DNA of 64,000 nucleotides, taken from NCBI GenBank assembly GCA_037176725.1, contig JAZBRS010000020.1, positions 100,892,501-100,956,500 on the forward strand, given 5' to 3'. Shown here in pieces: positions 23,041 through 34,059 of this stretch (position 1 is its first letter; every line of letters starts with the position of its first letter). The position numbers and the translations under genes are program-made. This DNA comes from Posidonia oceanica (lineage: Eukaryota; Streptophyta; Magnoliopsida; Alismatales; Posidoniaceae). The notes beneath the pieces were generated by a model. It saw only the letters and a list, made by a program, of their open reading frames with translations, was not told the DNA's origin and ran no database searches.

Positions 23041-24108
23041 AATACTCCCATACCTATCTTTTGCTAGTCCTCGAGCAAAACTGACTCAAAAGAAAGAACA
23101 AATAAAGAAAGAAAATCCTAACTCACTTTCGCAGGAATCGCGATTGCACTTAGCACGTGCAACAAGCCTTTAAATCCCTACGTTGCCCTAAGGGACGAGT
23201 AGTGTCTCATGAGGGTTTGCAGCGGATCTACTCACAAAATCCCAGAAGAAAAGGAAAATAAAGAAAGATAAAAAAAAAGTTATTTACACTATCACTATCC
23301 ACAATATTTTAACAGGTTAGGAGGCTTCTAAACTACCTTGAGTTTTTATTCTCCAGCTCTACCTCAAGTCAAGATCTCTCTCTCCTCCTCATGTTATGGA
23401 GACTCTTTCTTATCTTTCACATCATCCTTCTTAAAATTTGACTCATATGCACTTTCTGTTTGTGAAAATAATCCTTAACAATGATTTTTCAAGTCCAACC
23501 TGAGCACCTTTTCATCTTTTTTGAATAATTTAGGGAACTTTATTCTTGCTTTCTTAGACTTTTTCTTGGCTACCTATTTACCGAGCTTTAGTTCGGTGAT
23601 TCCCAAACCAGATGGCTTTAGGACACCAGGTGTTGAGACACCTCTAAGGACTTAATTACTCAAGTAACCAAGGCCACAAAGACAAGATTTTTCTTTTTCA
23701 TGCTTTTGCCCTCCAAACACCTTTTTACGTGAATATCCAATGCTTCCTGAGGCACGGTTACCCAGTTACTCAGTGATTGTTAGACCTTCAGCACTCTTTT
23801 TTTTCTTCTCTTTTTCTCTTTTGATGCTCTGGTGTTTCAGGTCTTCCTTTATTCTCCATAGTCAAGGACTAAAGTGTAAGTGCAAGATAAGGTACACATG
23901 TACTTAAGGATAATCCTGATGATGCTATTTTTTAGATTTTGTCTCCACTCTAGGGTTTGAGAGATTCCATCCTATCAGTTTTACCTTTGAACTCCAACTC
24001 GAAGTTACTTATCCACCCCTAGCTAGCTAAATTATTATGGATAATTCCTAATTTGTTTTTGTTTTTATTTTTATAAATATATTTTTTTAAAATTTTTGGA
24101 GAAAAGAT
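23041..24108 (-). other. Polypurine end and 3' internal region of the pol-less element
   Basis: No credible ORF. The sequence nearest the LTR contains the polypurine tract (minus). The rest is pyrimidine-rich or AT-rich, with no recognised domain in any frame. Confidence 0.6.
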
Positions 24109-24400
24109 ACACAAAAGATTCTAACTAAAGAAAATAAAAAGAAAACTTTTGTACATACAACTCTAACTCTAAGAAAACTTTATTTATTTTTATTTATTTA
24201 TATATATATATATATTTTTTATTTTTTTAAATGAAATGTCACACAAAAAACTCTAACTAAAGAAAATGAAAGAAAACTTTTGTACATACAACTCTAACTT
24301 TAAGAAAACTTATTATTATTTTTATTTTTTTTGTTTTATTTTTGTTTTTTAATTTTTTTTTTGAAATGTCACACAAAAAACTCTAACTAAAGAAAATGAA
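24109..24400. repeat. Tandem triplication, about 130-bp period
   Basis: Three copies of an 'acacaaaa..ctctaactaaagaaaat' block start near 24,109, 24,241 and 24,371, separated by A/T-rich low-complexity spacers. It lies in the non-coding interior of the pol-less element. The third copy is partial. Confidence 0.82.
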
Positions 24401-24623
24401 AAAGACGCAAAGAAGACTCCCCCCATACCTAAACCATGCATTGTCCTCAATGTATGCAACAATTGATATGATCAATGAAAAACAATTAAAATTAGAACAA
24501 TGATACCTAATTTGGGATGGAGTGCTTCTACTGCAAAGAAAAGAAAAGTTATGTACATTTTATACATATTCACAATTAAGGTGCATGAAAATCCAAGACC
24601 TCATCAATCTCTAGGGCATAATC

Positions 24624-25559
24624 TCAATCTGGCCAAAGAGGCGGTCGGACTTTTGCAATTTCTTTTTCGACCTGTTCAAGCCACCATTGGACTTTTCTCA
24701 ATCGGGCTTCATGGATTTCCCACAGTGCTAAAATTAGATCGGATAAGCCCATGTAATTTAATTGAATATGGAATGAGGGCTTGAATTCATAATCGACTAG
24801 AGCTGAATGATATGGCTTGACACAAAGCTCTAATGTGCCTATAGTAGATGGTAATGATGAGGGCTCAGGCATGATAGGCTCTAGAGGAGGATTATACCAC
24901 TTGTTAGACTTATGAGTCCTACATTGGGTTAACTCATTGGCTTCTTCAACAAACAATAATTCATCTTTGAAAATCTCCTCAACACTTTTGTCAAAGTAGC
25001 CTAGATCAAATTCAATTTCCTCCTCTATTAGGTCTTCTTTTTCTGAGAAATCTTCAATCATGTTAACCTTGAATGTCTCATCTGGTTGAGGTTTTTTCAC
25101 AATAGAATCACTTGAAAGGGAAACCTCTGCAATGAATTGGTCTACCTGGCCAACTGGTTCTTTAGTGGGCTCATCTACTTGGGCTTGGGTTTTTACTTCA
25201 GGCATTATTTGGACAATACAAGGTTGATCAAGGGAGTTCCTATGTTGAGCAAGAAAGTTCCATTCCTCTCTCTCCATTATATCATTGACTAGCTCACCTA
25301 ACTGTAGATCTATACGATCTAGGGCACGAGTGTTGGCAATAGAGGTATGTATATTTGCTTCCACTAGCTCTTCTATCATCTTTTCTACACTTGTTGCATG
25401 AGTGTTGGTAGTAGAGGTCTGTCTATTTGCTTCCACTAGCTCTTCTATGCTCTTTTCTAGACTTGTTAACCTAATTTCATCTTTTTGTTGCCAATCTAGA
25501 GGAGGAAAGGTTGAGTAGTATTGCGGATCTGAATATGAATAAGGTTCAAAGCAATTAGA
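24624..25559 (-). CDS. Gag-position ORF of the pol-less LTR element
   Basis: The frame is open on the minus strand from just after a TAA at 25,560-25,562 to the stop at 24,624 (about 311 codons). No clear ATG lies at its 5' edge; an upstream frame with Asn/Tyr/Trp-rich text lies beyond the stop. It is acidic and Glu-rich. Near the N-terminus it has a duplicated module of about 25 residues (EELVEAN.., twice), suggesting coiled-coil character, and it ends in a Trp-rich basic segment (VQWWLEQVEKEIAKVRPP). No zinc knuckle or enzyme motif is seen. Similar anonymous proteins are common in plant gypsy elements between gag and the 3' LTR, but I cannot name the function. Maintenance of the frame suggests fairly recent activity. 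Confidence 0.6.
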   Translation of the reverse strand, partial: SNCFEPYSYSDPQYYSTFPPLDWQQKDEIRLTSLEKSIEELVEANRQTSTTNTHATSVEKMIEELVEANIHTSIANTRALDRIDLQLGELVNDIMEREEWNFLAQHRNSLDQPCIVQIMPEVKTQAQVDEPTKEPVGQVDQFIAEVSLSSDSIVKKPQPDETFKVNMIEDFSEKEDLIEEEIEFDLGYFDKSVEEIFKDELLFVEEANELTQCRTHKSNKWYNPPLEPIMPEPSSLPSTIGTLELCVKPYHSALVDYEFKPSFHIQLNYMGLSDLILALWEIHEARLRKVQWWLEQVEKEIAKVRPPLWPD

Positions 25560-26510
25560 TTAGACTTCATTGAAGCTAGACCCTCCATCATATGATCTTT
25601 GGTCCCATAGGAAATCAGGTTGATCCCAATTTCAATTGTAATTTGAGGCATAAGGGTCACTTGATTCATTCCAAGGTCTTTGGGCCACATAATTGAATTG
25701 TTCAAATCCATAACCAACTTGATTCATTGAATATCCTCCAACAAATGAATATCTACTTCTTAGGGTTTAAGATGAGTATTTTAATTCTTCTGTCATTTTT
25801 AAATTGTTGGGTTTGAATTTGAAAGTGAAATTTCTAACCCAAACTAGTGTAACCGACTGACACAGACTAGAGATGACGAAACCCTAAAGAAGATGAGAAG
25901 ATTCTAGGAGTTGAGTAGTGAAATCCTGATTCTATAGATAGGAGAGATGAAGTAACCTAGTCTAGCACACAATTCAAAGAAGCCCTAGAAATAAGGTTGA
26001 CCTAAAAACAACTAGACAGCTCATAACTTCCAAATTAACCTTCGAGATTCTCAAATCAAAATTCTCTAACCCAATTGGCCAGATCAGTGGAGGAAAGTGG
26101 GAGGCTCCCCGTGCTTGAGCAACTGACCTAATTAAATAACCACTTGCTTTTTAAGGTGTAACCTTGTGAACCACTTTTCTAGACACTAAGTAGGAAAAGA
26201 ATTTTAAATTTGATTCACCCTTAAGCTCCTTTGTCCTATTGAGCTCGAATCCTAGGGGCTAATGTCTACTTGATTTTAATTTAGGCTTGGGTCAATGCTT
26301 TATGCTTGATATTGTTGTTTTTGGGCTAAGGAAGGGTGATGAAATCCCCACCTTATATTATGCTATGGGTTATGCTCTTAAGTACTTTGATATATGATAT
26401 ACAATCAATAATGCACAAACAAGTTGTTCTCTCCTACAAACTACGTGCTTTAATATACAAGAAATTAAAATAAAAGCATGTACCTTTCCTCTAGCAATCT
26501 CCAACAATAA

Positions 26511-26975
26511 AATTTAAATTTCAAAAATAAAAAATCTATATCTAGATGCACAAGATATTATGCATGTCCTAGAAAGTAGGTTTCTATCTTATCATAAATT
26601 TTTGAATTTAAGTTCAACTTTAAATATCTCTTTTGAGATCAAGAAAATTCCAACAAGATATGATGAAATTTAAATTTCAAAAATAGAAAGTCTATATCTA
26701 GATACACAAGATATGATGCATGTCCTAGAAAGTAGGTTTCTATCTTATCATGAAATTTTGAATTTAAGTTCAACTGTAAATATCTCTTTTAAGAAAAATC
26801 CAACAAGATATGATGAAATTTAAATTTCAAAAATAGAAAGTCTATATCTAGATGCACAAGATATGATGCATGTCCTAGAAAGTAGGTTTCTATCTTATCA
26901 TGAATTTTTGAATTTAAGTTCAACTTTAAACATCTCTTCTTCTTTTTACTTTTGAGATCAAGAAAAATCCAACAA
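26511..26975. repeat. Tandem triplication, about 150-bp period
   Basis: Three units start at 26,511, 26,667 and 26,817. Each contains aatttaaatttcaaaaat, a 'ctatatctagat.cacaagatat' block and 'gtcctagaaagtaggtttc', with only a few differences. It is located in the 5' internal (leader) part of the pol-less element. Confidence 0.93.
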
Positions 26976-27299
26976 AATATATGACTCAGATAATAATTGA
27001 GATAATCTTGAAAAATTTAGGAAAAATTATCAAAAATTTTGAGAAATAAAGAACTTACTTGGACTTCTTCTTTTTTCACTCCTCCAATTCCTGTTTTATA
27101 TACTTCAACCTCAAATCAAAAAGTATCTTTTTTTTCAATTTTTTTTAGATAAAAACGAAAAGAATGATTAAAATAACGAAATTTTTTTATTATTATTAAT
27201 TTAAATAAAAACGGGAAAAAAAAGAAAAAGAAAAGAAGAAATAACCGACAATAAATCAATGTTATGAAACACTATTCCCCGGCAACGGCGCTAAAAACT

Positions 27300-28560
27300 T
27301 GATGTTAATTTTAATTAACCGCAAGTGCACGGTGTACTATGTAGTACGTATGCAAAATACAGGTCGATCCCATAGAGAATAATGTTTGAAAACAAAGACT
27401 TATTATCAACTATTGAAAGGATAGTTGAGAGAGACGATGATTAAGAACTACAAATAGAAGATGTAAATCAAACTAATTAAAACAAACCTAGGACTTTGAA
27501 TCCATTTATGTAAAATCCAATATGCATGATTAAATCCACTCTTGTCTCTCTTCATGATCTAAATAGTTTACTCAATGGTTCTTATCCTAACAAGCATAAC
27601 CTATATGCAAAGCACCATAGATTATCAAGTCCTAAGATAAAATCAAACAAAATAAACTAAATCAAATGATATACGATAGATCTACAATTATATACACAAC
27701 CCCCAAGTATTCTTCTCCAAGCATAGACTTAAAAGATATTATCAATATTAATCTATCAAGGTTTATCGAATAATGAATGATCCATGTCATATACATCCAG
27801 TCTACATAATCATAGCATTTAAGCACGAGAAGACAAAGAGAAACTTAATCACAACACATGAACATACATAAACTTCATCTAAACCCTAGATCTAATAACT
27901 TAGCCACACATGATAATGGAAAACATAAAACTAAAAGAAAAGGAAAGAGAAGAACAAGACATAATTAATAGAAAGAAAATGAACTTCTATTGATAAAAAT
28001 ACATTGATTACAGAAACTAAGCTTCAAGAACTCTAAACAATGGAGGAAGAAAGCTTAAGCCTAATGTGGAATATTAAGGATCCCCTAGGATTTATACAAT
28101 GGGTCCCTTTTATAGGTTTACAAGGCTTGGCCGTCACATAAACAAATCCGGATACAAATGAGGAAATTGAATTTCAATTACAAGATATTTCTGTGATTTC
28201 CAAAGACGGAGTCAAACATATCTTCTCTGGGCGCCTAGGAGGCGCTAGATGTGCTTTTGGGCGCCTGAGGGGCGCCACCTGTTCCTGAATTTTCTCCAAC
28301 TTTGTTGCTTCTGTTATCTTATCTTACTCCTTGTGTTCACACACGTGGCAAAGATATATTTGATATATTGCACGAATTTCCATTTCTTTTATCCTTGGAT
28401 TTGCATTTCTTTTTGTCTTTTATCATTTTTCCTCCTTTTCCTCTTTTCTCTTTAGGTCCAAAGTTCCTACACAAATTGCACAAAATACCTCGAGTAATAT
28501 TATTTATGAACAAAAAAGATAAATATAGACATAAAATATGTAAGAATAATGTACTAATCA
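27300..28560 (-). repeat. 5' LTR of the pol-less element
   Basis: 1,261 bp, minus sense TGATTAGTAC...ATTAACATCA, with intact TG/CA ends. It is adjacent to the primer-site-like word at 27,277-27,297. It carries the GC-rich couplet near 28,228 and a TATA-like box near 28,105. By eye it differs from the 3' LTR by a few percent, so the insertion is not brand new. Confidence 0.93.
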
Positions 28561-28896
28561 ACCTAAGCCTTGCTTTCTTGATGAACAACCCACATTCCTT
28601 TCCATCGAAACTTGTTTCCAAAGTTTCTTGTCAAAGGCTGGTTGTTCAGCGACATCAGTGTCTCTATATTTTTCTTGGAACAAGAAGATGTACCTATCCT
28701 GTAAAAATAAACACAAGAAGTTAGTTAGAGATGTTATAAGATTGAAGTGTATATTATTAAAATAACTTTAATTCTAACCATGATTACTTACAAGTACATC
28801 CTTTGCAAATGGGGTTGACCAATTCTGTTCCGACACACTAGTATGGGATGTAGTCCACCACTTTACTACTGTAGGTTCTCTACATAATTTAGCGGG

Positions 28897-30139
28897 CTGT
28901 AGCAATTGAAATGTACTTTATTAATTTAATATCGAGACCTTGTGGGTCTAGCCTACACGGAAGAGGAGACAAAAGCTATGGCTGCTGAGATTGAAGTTGT
29001 TGATGGTCCAAATGAGGGCCCATTTGGATGCCCTTATAAACTATGTTATTAAACCGTTACAATTGTGTAAAAAATTGTATTTTGTAATACTAATTTAAAG
29101 TGTTTGGATGATCAAAAGAAACTATGTTTTATTCCAAAGTTTATGTATAGAATGTGGTTTCTAAGAAAGAAGTCATACTTCTTTTTTTCTTAAAATTTTA
29201 TTTTTAGAGTGTTTCTCTCACATTGTGTACATTCACAGTTGGAAAGAACTCTAGATTAAATTTTTGATTAAAAAAGAAATAAACAACAAGACTACTGTCA
29301 TAGAGTTACAAATGAAGACATGAGGTTGCATGGAGTAGATTTTAACATAATCCAAAGTGAATGAGATTTTTTGGATTATTTGAAAGCATACCTACTGAGA
29401 TTATTTGTCAAACATGTCCATAGTTTCATTGTGCTGTTTCCATCTCACAACTACTAGATCAAGATTTATAAGTACTTGCTAACACTAACACCATTCTGAA
29501 CTTTCTAACCATAACGACGTTTCTAAATTGAACTGGTCGCATATGGGTTGCTTCATCATATCCCATGATGGCATTACTGGTCACTTTCAAAGTTTCTTTA
29601 TTGAAAAAAAAATGATGATCATTTCACGTCTGTCAAGAAAATACGAATAAAAAATAGATGGAACGAAGGATGATCTTGTGGTCTACCCATCTTCCTTCAA
29701 AATTAAATTCATCAATTTGTGGATGTAAATATAATTGATGCACGGAGTGGAATTTGAAATTGTAAGGAAGGTTTACAGATTTAGCTCCTTGCAAATGATT
29801 GATTTTTCTAACCTTATTTATTTATTATTTGCAGAGATTATTTCTTGTTTGATTTTGTTTGACATTGGATCTTGGGTTTACTGTCTACTGCTTGTATTTG
29901 TTTTAGACTTCTATTGCATATACGGTTATTATTTCCAACAACATTACTCCAAATTCTTCATGATCACGAACAGACTCTTTAAATTTTCTAATAGCAAATT
30001 CTTTAGAATCTGTAGTTTTTCGTAATAACCTGGGCTAGAAACTTTCTTGGCATGCATGATCACGAACAGACTCTTCTCACCACTTTACGGTGCTAGTAGT
30101 CCAATCAACTTTCCCCTAATTTATCATGTTCATTTATTC
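28897..30139. other. CACTA interior, unassigned
   Basis: AT-rich sequence without a convincing gene. A 21-bp direct repeat catgatcacgaacagactctt occurs at about 29,959 and 30,056. The 96-codon plus-strand frame at 29,735-30,025 has no family features. Upstream exons of the CACTA protein were expected here but not recognised. Confidence 0.4.
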
Positions 30140-31496
30140 CTTGTGACAGATTGATATAACAACTCACAGAGCTCCTTTTCAAAAGAAAACTCCTCACAAG
30201 CTACGACTTTTTCCTATATATATTTAGACCTTCAAAATGAGCAATATCAGATGGTGCCATGTGATCTTGGACTGCCAGTGTTGAAAAAGTAAAAATGCTC
30301 CAAATATATGCATCGCCAGTTAAGTGATGGTAGGGCTGTTCACTTCCAATTCACTTCTTCCGAAAATGTTTCACCAAAGTGGTGTCAGGAACTACATATA
30401 TCTGCAAATGTACTTCTTCAACCTTTAAGGTAAAGGGAAGATGCTCTTATTTGTTGAAATAAGGTGTTTATTTATTCTTTTAGAATAAGAGGGTGTGAAA
30501 TCTACTTTCCTTAATAAACTTAAGTTGTTTAAATTGGTTGGAAAGATGTTGTTATTGAAATACGATAGCATTGGTCGCCATCAAACTTCTTTGTTATTTT
30601 TCAAATGTTTTCTTTTTTTTTTAAACGGTAATAGCATTAATATTAAAATCTTAACTACGAAACCACCACCATGTCAAAAAACAAACATAACGTATCATAC
30701 CCGGAAGGAATTAGAATGATACAGGAAATTGTAGATACTAATTTATCTTCAAAAAACAGAAAGTACTTAGAGTACTAAAATTAGGAAAATAAAGATTTCC
30801 TAAGATAAGAAGCAATACAGCACATTAGACTACGCTATCCTCTCATCTACTCCATTCGGCATTTGGATCAATAGGTAAGCCTTGATCTGTGATGGGAGTC
30901 AGAATCAAGTCAACAATAGTTTGACCCAATAAGCTATTATGAATGTCCTAGTTGACATTATTTTTCAAATGTTTTCTACTAGATACAATTTGATAAGGGA
31001 GGAAAGTGAAGATCAATCTTTACTTGCATTAGAAATTATCAAAATATCTTACGTGCATTACTGTTTATAACCAATACGAGCACAAGTGGATCATATATGT
31101 ACGTACATAAGTGTTCCATATCTATATATATTTTTGAAATAAGGATATAGAACTCATACGAATATAAAGAATACAATGTATGGATATTTAAAAGATGGAT
31201 ATGTATAAAGAAAAATATATTTGTATAATGATAACAATGATACCTTATCAACAAAGGATGATCATATATGTATAATATCATGAAAAAATGAAAAACAATA
31301 TCGATCATATCTGTATTTATATCTGCTTAAAACAATATAAATAATCCATTCCTATTGAAAATTGTTATGAACAAAGATATGGAATTGTTATCTTGTATCC
31401 GTTTACACTCCCAATGAAAAATCATGAGCCGTTTTAAGCGTAAAGAAATTACAATCTGGAACTGGAACAAAAAAAAAAGGTCCACAGGGAATCTAT
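30140..31496. repeat. Segment S, copy inside the CACTA element
   Basis: Collinear with 641-1,995 throughout. Left edge 'ccttgtgacagatt', right edge 'cacagggaatcta'. About twenty-two differences from copy 1 over 1.35 kb. No target duplications or inverted termini at the edges. It could be native CACTA sequence copied outward, or genomic DNA captured by the CACTA element. Confidence 0.88.
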
Positions 31497-31700
31497 TTTG
31501 ACTGCGGTCTGGTCGTAATGAACCAGGCAGTTGCAACAGAAGTAAAAAAAAATAGAAAATAGAAAAGCAAAATGGCAAAAAAACGACTGTAGCTGTGAGT
31601 GCACCATAACAATGTGACGTTCATGGTCCTACCACAGTAGAAAACTCCCCATATTAATAACTACATTTGTAGTTGAGAAACGTTCATGGGCATACACAGT

Positions 31701-31746
<46 letters not shown>

Positions 31747-31989
31747 TAACCAACCTTGAAGAAACGTTGAAGGATGAGGAGGAGGTTCTGTCGGCGAAGT
31801 TATGACCGAGGATGAGGAGGAGCCGGCTGTGCTCGAATGGACAATGAGGAGGAGGAAGCAACCCGGCTGTCGGAGGAGGACGTAGTGAGAGGGAGAGACA
31901 AGGAGGCGACCGTCGAAGGAGGACGCAGCGAGAGGGAGAGACGAGAGGGAGAGACGAAAGGGAGAGACAAAAGGGTGAAGTCGTCCGCA
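31497..31989. other. CACTA 5' region with GA microsatellite
   Basis: Contains a (GA)n run at about 31,701-31,743 and a GAGGAG-rich stretch (31,765-31,975) that opens a frame on plus (31,837-32,058) but reads as low complexity. In minus sense this is the upstream end of the CACTA element, where a promoter or 5' untranslated exon would lie; 'ttcaaggttggt' at about 31,755 (minus) could be a splice donor, unproven. Confidence 0.4.
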
Positions 31990-32218
31990 GGCCGATATTT
32001 TAGGACAGATTTAGCGATGACAGATAATGAGGATATGTCCTCGCTATCTCCTCGCTAAATAAAAAGCAAGGACATAGCGAGGCTATTTCCTCATTAAATC
32101 CTCGTAATATTATTGCAAGGAAGTATCCTCGCTATGTCCATGCTATTTAGCCTCGTTAAACTATTGCGAGGACAAGTCCTCGCCATGTCCTCGCGACTTG
32201 TCCTCGCAAAATCATGAA
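31990..32218. repeat. CACTA right subterminal repeat array
   Basis: Repeated TCCTCGC, GCGAGGA and diverged forms (tcctcgtaat, gcaaggac), the same words as in the left array. It lies directly inside the right terminus. Confidence 0.87.
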
Positions 32219-32230
32219 TTTCTAGTAGTG

Positions 32231-32648
32231 TGTCTCATGGGGAAGTAAGGAGCAAGGCTGTGTTGCTAAATATACATAGGAAGCGGAATACATTGCATGT
32301 AGTACAACCACCACACATGTTGTTTGGATTAAAAGATTTTTGAACGACTTGGATCTTAATCTGATAGATGGACCAGTCGGAATATATTGTGATAATCAAG
32401 CAGCAATTAGTCTCGTAAATAGTGGTGCAAATAGTTCAAGAGGAAAGCACATTGAGATACATTGTCACTACATCCGTGATATTATACAGAAAGAAGAAAT
32501 AGAGGTGAGTTATATTCCTACTTCGGACATGATTGCTGATCCAATGATAAAATGGATTCCAGCAAAAAAATTTGTCAAGCATGTAAGCATGATGAGATTA
32601 ATGAATATTTCCATGGATAATGGAAATGGAACACATTCTCACGAATAG
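32231..32648 (+). pseudogene. Copia B pol, 3' part (RNase H end)
   Basis: Coding sense resumes immediately after the right CACTA end in the frame interrupted at 20,529. It includes EAEYIA near 32,280 (preceded by a TAG), then an open frame with GIYCDNQAAISLVNSG, HIEIHCHYIRD and VSYIPTSDMIADPMIK, the RNase H C-terminal signatures of copia, to a stop at 32,646-32,648. Confidence 0.93.
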
Positions 32649-32960
32649 TGGGAGTGGAAATTGAGAAGAAACTCATACATTCCATGAATAATGAGAGTAT
32701 GTAGGAATTTACTGTTTCGTCTTCATGATCAAGTGGGAGATGTTAGAAAGTGGTCAATGAAGACCACATACATTACAGGGTGGTCAATGAAGACCACGAA
32801 CGTTACAGGAAAGGGAGAAAATTTCCCCCTTAAATCACGGAGGCAGTTATGGGCGGAGTTGATACGAGAAGATCATTGCTTCTTCTATATAAGAAGTACA
32901 TTGGTATGATTTCTATAAGAAAAAAGAAAATTTTTGGAAAATCTCGTAATGCTGGAGTCC
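32649..32960 (+). mobile_element. Copia B polypurine tract and 3' LTR start
   Basis: The polypurine tract aagtgggaga (32,731-32,740) is followed by TGTTAGAAAGTGGTC at 32,741, a standard copia LTR start. Within it the 17-base word gtggtcaatgaagacca is duplicated (about 32,750 and 32,781), and cttctatataagaag at about 32,881 is a TATA box. The LTR's right end was not located, nor was a 5' LTR near 17 kb. Confidence 0.8.
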
Positions 32961-33469
32961 TAAATTACCTTACAATCGCGATCATGCCATCAATAGTTAC
33001 ATCTTAAATTCAAACTTCGACTATTTTCAAACAACCATGGGTATGTTCATTTAAGTTTCCAAATAACTTTTTTCAAACTTATATTGAACGAACTCGAACT
33101 AGTTTGATTCATTTAACGATCCTAGTTTTGAGTGACGGACCTCCATTTTGGTGTTTTTGTTTTAGTCGTTTGGAAGTACAATTTATGAAAAAATTAATAG
33201 AATTATATGTGACAAACATGAGTACTATTTCTGGAAAATTTTATACAACTTTATGTGATGAATATATTTATTATCAAGTGCGATTGACCGTACCATGCGA
33301 TTCTACACTCGATCCCAACCACATCCCCCCCCTCTCTGTGTGGGACCGCATGGTGTGGTTGACAGCACTAGAACAACTCCCATGTATTATATTGCTCAAA
33401 CCAGTTGGACTTGTGTGGACTTGTGCATGCAAATTATAGAACTAGAACTCAACATAGACTTGGAATTTA
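32961..33469. other. Unassigned AT-rich sequence
   Basis: No gene or repeat recognised. The plus-strand frame at 33,104-33,439 has no family features. A C run (ccccccc) occurs near 33,330. Confidence 0.4.
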
Positions 33470-33904
33470 GGATTGGACAATCAACGGCTCGTTGACCCAA
33501 TCCAAAAAAGAAAATCGAGCCGATCCAGTCCAAAATAGTACCCAGAACGACTAGGCTTGAACTCGGAAAGGCAAAGGGCTGATCTTGGGTTGGGATTTTT
33601 CTCCCACAGCTCGTGGCTTGACATGACTTGCTTAAGGCTTGAATACGGCCTAGGCCCTAGCCTTAATCCGGCATGAACATGGCCTGACCCAAGCCTATTT
33701 TTATGGCTCGACTTAGGTTCAACCTGGTTTAGGCCCAAAATAGGTCATAAATAAAATTAAATAATTTTAAATATAAATATTAATTTTTAAGTTATAATAA
33801 TTATTTTATAATGTATTATATATATATAAACATATGATAGTTAAAAAATAGATACCCATATTAAAGAAAGACCACAAGTGTATAGACCTCAAAATCGATC
33901 TTGC

Positions 33905-34000
33905 ATCAATGACACTACAATGACACCAATGATCTTGATGGTGTCATTGGTGTCATTGTGGTGTCATTGTGATGTCATTGTAGTATCATTGATGTGGGGG
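33905..34000. repeat. Short tandem repeat, gtgtcattg family
   Basis: About eight copies of a 10-12-base word gtgtcattg(tg)/caatgacac, in both orientations at the left side and direct at the right. This potentially forms a hairpin (caatgacaccaatgatc followed by gatggtgtcattggtgtc). Confidence 0.8.
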
Positions 34001-34059
34001 CGATTTGGAGTATGTATATCTTTTTTCTTAAAGAAACAATTTTCCACTTTTATAGTGCA

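Larger units (their letters stand above)
21767..28560 (-). mobile_element. Non-autonomous gypsy-type LTR retrotransposon (pol-less)
   Basis: Two LTRs in direct orientation (21,767-23,040 and 27,300-28,560) enclose 4.26 kb. On the minus strand the 5' LTR is the right-hand one. Immediately inside it is TTTTTAGCGCCGTTGCCGGG (27,277-27,297), the leader/primer-site word typical of Athila/Tat-type gypsy elements. Inside the left LTR is a polypurine end (TATGGGAGTATTT, minus) preceded by a GAGGACTAGCAAAAG word. The interior has a gag-position ORF, two tandem arrays and no protease, RT, RNase H or integrase motif. It would need enzymes from a related element. It sits within a CACTA exon; no full 5-bp target duplication is seen, only a 2-base overlap (gt). 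Confidence 0.88.
21290..28896 (-). pseudogene. CACTA-type plant transposon protein, 3' exons, split by LTR element
   Basis: Minus-strand exons with good splice sites: 28,792-28,896 (35 codons; residues include KWWTTSHTSVSEQNW; donor gtaagt). A second exon runs from 28,698 to 28,561, is interrupted there by the LTR retrotransposon, and continues from 21,766 to 21,547. The last exon is 21,428-21,290, ending in a basic tail (KGKGKQVGRRRK) and TGA. The composition and C-terminal pattern (E/D-rich, 'YRRDRR', Lys/Arg tail) resemble the plant transposase family often annotated as Ptta/En/Spm (PF03004). Exons upstream of 28,896 were not found. The 6.8-kb insertion should prevent a normal product unless spliced out. 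Confidence 0.65.
20530..32230 (-). mobile_element. CACTA (En/Spm) DNA transposon, 11.7 kb, with nested insertion
   Basis: The left end is CACTACTAGAAAAACAGG at 20,530; the right end in reverse complement is CACTACTAGAAATTCATG. The shared terminal inverted repeat is CACTACTAGAAA, flanked by TGT duplications. Both ends carry dense subterminal GCGAGGA/TCCTCGC words. The only transposon-type coding sequence recognised is a minus-strand, multi-exon frame ending at 21,290; no tnp2-type transposase was seen, so the element is probably not autonomous. It contains a 6.8-kb LTR retrotransposon and a copy of segment S. Without the nested LTR element it would be about 4.9 kb. Confidence 0.93.

Noticed and set aside
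29010..29040. gggcccatttggatgc, resembling a hAT or Harbinger MITE end
   Set aside because: No matching inverted end or target duplication could be found nearby.
29735..30025. A 96-codon hydrophobic plus-strand ORF
   Set aside because: AT-rich frame in the CACTA interior with no homology-like features or supporting signals.
30140..31496. Segment S considered as an LTR pair for the sequence between 0.6 and 31 kb
   Set aside because: It lacks TG/CA ends, target duplications, a primer-binding site and a polypurine tract.
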